From: Pseudoxanthomonas sp.
GTDB lineage: Bacteria; Pseudomonadota; Gammaproteobacteria; Xanthomonadales; Xanthomonadaceae
DNA: 64,000 bases
Assembly: GCF_035999195.1 (NCBI RefSeq)
Contig: NZ_DASYGY010000009.1
Location: 1,178,001-1,242,000 of the forward strand
Direction of reading: 5' to 3'
Below the pieces are notes generated by a model. That model did no database searches. It had not been told where the DNA came from and worked only from the letters and a program-made list of their open reading frames with translations. How positions within the stretch are numbered: position 1 is the stretch's first letter; the number at the start of each line of letters is the position of its first letter. This document shows positions 61,889 through 64,000 of the stretch, in pieces. Position numbers and translations under genes: made by a program.

Positions 61889-61890
61889 GA

Positions 61891-62023
61891 GGGGCCGGGA
61901 TTGGGGAGTCGGGAATGGGGATTCGCAGGAGCGGATGCCGGGCGGGGAGAGGAAGGGCTTGGGGGAACCGCTGTTGTGGCTGCTTCCCGAATCCCGAATC
62001 CGGACTCCCTATTCCCGAGCCCC
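61891..62023. repeat. GGGATTCG-family inverted repeat between ibaG and murA
   Basis: Left arm 61891-61925 (GGGATTGGGGAGTCGGGAAT then GGGGATTCG) and right arm 61988-62023 (CGAATCCCGAATCC then GGACTCCC) pair imperfectly with a 62-base centre. The right arm reaches into the last 15 bases of ibaG. Same family as 30009-30108. Confidence 0.6.
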
Positions 62024-62248
62024 AGCTTCATCGGGGGTGACGGTCTTCAGCTGCAGCGCATGGATCGCCCCGCCCATCAGGTCGCCCAGTGTGGCGTAGA
62101 CCATGCGGTGCCTGGCCAGCGGCAGCTTGCCGCGGAAGGCCTCGGCCACGACGGTCGCCTCGAAGTGGACGCCATCATCGCCCTGCACGTCGGCGCGGGC
62201 GCCCGGCAGGCCGGATTCGATCAGTTTACGGATGGTTTCGGCGTCCAA
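62009..62248 (-). CDS. ibaG: BolA-family protein IbaG
   Basis: A 79-residue BolA-family protein that works with monothiol glutaredoxins in iron-sulfur trafficking. Conserved features are the acidic N-terminal helix (MDAETIRKLIESGLPG), HFEATVVAEAFRGKLPLARHR with the ligand histidine, MVYATLGD, and HALQLKT. The position upstream of murA is the same as in E. coli (ibaG-murA). Its tail overlaps a palindromic repeat arm. Confidence 0.92.
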   Translation of the reverse strand: MDAETIRKLIESGLPGARADVQGDDGVHFEATVVAEAFRGKLPLARHRMVYATLGDLMGGAIHALQLKTVTPDEAGARE

Positions 62249-62301
62249 CGGGCTTTCCTAATAAAATACCCGGCCATTCTACCCGCCGGCGCCCCGTCCG
62301 C

Positions 62302-63306
62302 ATGTCCCAGCCGCATCCCCTGACCCCGTCCGTCTCGCCTGCCAGCCTGGCGGCCAGCGGCCGTCGGGTCATCGAGATCGAGGCGCGCGCGCTGGATGCG
62401 CTTGCCGCCCGTATCGACGGCGCCTTCGCCGCCGCGTGCCGGGCCATCCTGGCTGGCCGCGGCCGCGTGGTCTGCACCGGCATGGGCAAGTCCGGGCACG
62501 TGGCGCGCAAGATCGCCGCCACCCTCGCCTCCACGGGCACGCCTGCGTTCTATGTGCACCCCGGCGAGGCCGGGCATGGCGACCTGGGCATGATCACCGA
62601 TGCCGACGTGGTGCTGGCGCTGTCGTATTCGGGCGAATCCGACGAAGTGCTGATGCTGCTGCCGGTGCTCAAGCGCCAGGGCAACTTGGTCATCGGCATG
62701 ACCGGTCGGCCACAGTCCACCCTGGCGCGCGAAAGCGACCTGCACCTGGACGTCAGCGTGCCCGCCGAGGCCTGCCCGCTGGACCTGGCGCCGACCAGCA
62801 GCACCACCGCCTCGCTCGCGATGGGCGACGCGCTGGCCGTGGCGCTGCTGGATGCGCGCGGGTTCACCGCCGACGACTTCGCCCGTTCGCACCCGGCCGG
62901 CAGCCTCGGCCGCCGCCTGCTGCTGCACATCACCGACGTGATGCATGCCGGCGACGACGTGCCGCGTGTGGCCGATACCGCCACGCTCAGCGAGGCGCTG
63001 ATGGAGATGAGCCGCAAGCGACTGGGCATGACCGCCGTGGTCGATGGCGATGGCCGCTTGGCCGGGCTGTTCACCGACGGCGACCTCCGTCGAACGCTCG
63101 ACAATCCCGCGCTGGACGTGCGCAGCGCGCGCATCGCCGACGTGATGACGCGTGCGCCCAAGACCATCGGTGCCGACCAACTTGCCGTCGAGGCCGCACG
63201 CCTGATGGAAACCCACAAGATCAGCGGCCTGATCGTGGTGGACGATGAACTGCGCCCCGTCGGCGCGCTCAACATTCACGACCTGTTGCGTGCCCGCGTG
63301 GTGTAA
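62302..63306 (+). CDS. kdsD: D-arabinose 5-phosphate isomerase
   Basis: KdsD interconverts ribulose-5-phosphate and arabinose-5-phosphate, the first step to Kdo. The 334 residues contain an SIS domain (residues about 45-180; GMGKSGHVARKIAATLASTGTPAF, YSGESDE) and two CBS domains (DVMHAGDDVP.., DVMTRAPK..). The TAAAAT at 62261-62266 lies about 35 bases before the ATG, a likely -10. It is divergent from ibaG. Confidence 0.95.
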   Translation: MSQPHPLTPSVSPASLAASGRRVIEIEARALDALAARIDGAFAAACRAILAGRGRVVCTGMGKSGHVARKIAATLASTGTPAFYVHPGEAGHGDLGMITDADVVLALSYSGESDEVLMLLPVLKRQGNLVIGMTGRPQSTLARESDLHLDVSVPAEACPLDLAPTSSTTASLAMGDALAVALLDARGFTADDFARSHPAGSLGRRLLLHITDVMHAGDDVPRVADTATLSEALMEMSRKRLGMTAVVDGDGRLAGLFTDGDLRRTLDNPALDVRSARIADVMTRAPKTIGADQLAVEAARLMETHKISGLIVVDDELRPVGALNIHDLLRARVV

Positions 63307-63356
63307 CCCGCAGGGTTGCCACCGTACCCTCCCTTCACGACGAGCCTCTTCCGATC

Positions 63357-63902
63357 ATGCCGCTCCGCCATCTCCACGACCTGACCGACGACGTGCTGGC
63401 CCGTGCCGCGCGCATCCGGCTGGCGTGCTTCGACGTGGACGGCACGCTGACCGATGGCCGCCTGTTCCTGGACAGCGAGGGCCGCGAACAGAAAGCATTC
63501 CATGTGCAGGACGGCCAGGGCCTGGTGTTGCTGAAGCGTGCCGGCATCGAAGTCGCCTTCATCACCGCCCGCGGCGGTACCGTCGCGGTGGCGCGCGGCC
63601 GTGAGCTGGGCGTGCAGGTCTTCACCGGCGTCAAGGACAAGCTGGCCAAGGTGCAGGAACTCGCGGCCGGGCTGGGTATCGGGCCGGATCAGGTCGCCTT
63701 CATGGGCGACGACCTGCCGGACGTGCCGCCGTTCCGCGCCGTGGGCCTGGCCATCGCGCCCGCCGATGCGCACCCGTGGACCGCGCGGCACGCGCACTGG
63801 CGCACCCGCCGCGCGGGTGGCCAGGGTGCCGCGCGCGAAGCCTGCGACCTGCTGCTCGGCACGCAGGGACACGCCCCCGCGTTCGAGGGAGGCACGGCAT
63901 GA
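63357..63902 (+). CDS. kdsC: KDO-8-phosphate phosphatase
   Basis: KdsC removes phosphate from Kdo-8-phosphate. The 181-residue HAD enzyme has CFDVDGTLTDG (nucleophile Asp), ITARGG, and FMGDDLPDVP. It lies 50 bases after kdsD and overlaps lptC by four bases. Confidence 0.95.
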   Translation: MPLRHLHDLTDDVLARAARIRLACFDVDGTLTDGRLFLDSEGREQKAFHVQDGQGLVLLKRAGIEVAFITARGGTVAVARGRELGVQVFTGVKDKLAKVQELAAGLGIGPDQVAFMGDDLPDVPPFRAVGLAIAPADAHPWTARHAHWRTRRAGGQGAAREACDLLLGTQGHAPAFEGGTA

Positions 63903-64000
63903 GCTGGCGTACCACACTGGGCCTGGTGCTGTTGCTGGCCGCCATCGTCAGCGGCTGGTCGGCCTGGAAGAACCGCGACGTTCCCCCGCCCAACCGCGTG
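63899..64000 (+). CDS. lptC: LPS export protein LptC, N-terminal part (cut by window edge)
   Basis: Only the first 34 codons are present. The product opens with a hydrophobic helix (LGLVLLLAAIVSGW) after MSWRTT, the single-pass anchor of LptC, which carries LPS from the LptBFG complex to LptA. Coupled by ATGA to kdsC, in the standard kdsD-kdsC-lptC order. Confidence 0.88.
   Translation, partial: MSWRTTLGLVLLLAAIVSGWSAWKNRDVPPPNRV

Overview
The window reads as ordinary chromosome of a high-GC gammaproteobacterium of the Xanthomonadaceae, most like Pseudoxanthomonas, Xanthomonas or Stenotrophomonas. The evidence is family-specific: a fused aspartokinase/diaminopimelate decarboxylase, the MurD2-MurL route to D-glutamate, a type II XanB, an rmlBACD operon, two receptor genes behind Fur-like sites, and very high GC at third codon positions throughout. 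I found no rRNA, tRNA, phage, transposase, integrase or CRISPR array. Coding density is high and most neighbouring genes overlap by 1-4 bases, so operons are easy to read. The assignment to a genus is inference.

Layout. 1-4324 (minus): a truncated secreted S9 peptidase, then rmlD-C-A-B (dTDP-rhamnose) and ssb. 4479-12186: ispB; then on the minus strand a cell-wall operon of lysC/lysA fusion, a small membrane gene, murL and murD2, followed by a secreted dienelactone-hydrolase-like gene. 12274-18000: two tandem PhzF-family genes, a secreted amidohydrolase, a glycine-zipper protein, a small hydrolase and OsmC. 18081-27866: an EF-G paralogue, an HU protein with a histone-H1-like tail, small envelope genes (DUF533, M23, DUF3861, Cdd1-like, two DUF1439), a DUF5916 protein, a SET-domain methyltransferase and a cytochrome c lipoprotein. 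28037-34388: the SUF iron-sulfur operon (regulator, sufBCDS, GNAT, Rieske). 34418-45848: an iron-uptake region with three Fur-like sites: two short leader genes, two TonB-dependent receptors, PiuC, then a PepSY-type membrane protein, DUF2271, DUF4198, ApbE and a membrane diflavin reductase. 45859-50889: HutD-like protein, ComEA-like protein, M20 peptidase, GlsB, XanB. 50960-55661: AmgK and MurU (muramate recycling), Hda, a PerM-type permease, DUF2066. 55788-64000: purM, DUF2238, purN, three tandem DUF3108 genes, an EF-hand gene with murA, ibaG, kdsD, kdsC and the start of lptC.

Themes. Cell-envelope synthesis recurs: rhamnose, mannose and Kdo donors, MurA, MurD2/MurL, MurU/AmgK and DAP decarboxylase. 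The most interesting unit is the iron region. Its last five genes could form an electron path from NADPH through a membrane diflavin reductase and a PepSY-type helix protein to a covalently flavinylated periplasmic DUF2271 protein, which would reduce iron delivered by the two receptors. That is a hypothesis from gene content; the flavinylation-like motif in the DUF2271 protein deviates at one residue and the ApbE lacks a visible signal peptide.

Non-coding structure: intergenic palindromes of two families (one built on TGTGGGAGCGACGTGAGTCG, one on GGGATTCG), an eight-copy CCCACAT tandem repeat growing out of one of them, a 16-bp hairpin with the sufB stop codon in its loop, and a palindrome lying on the -10 element of the suf promoter.
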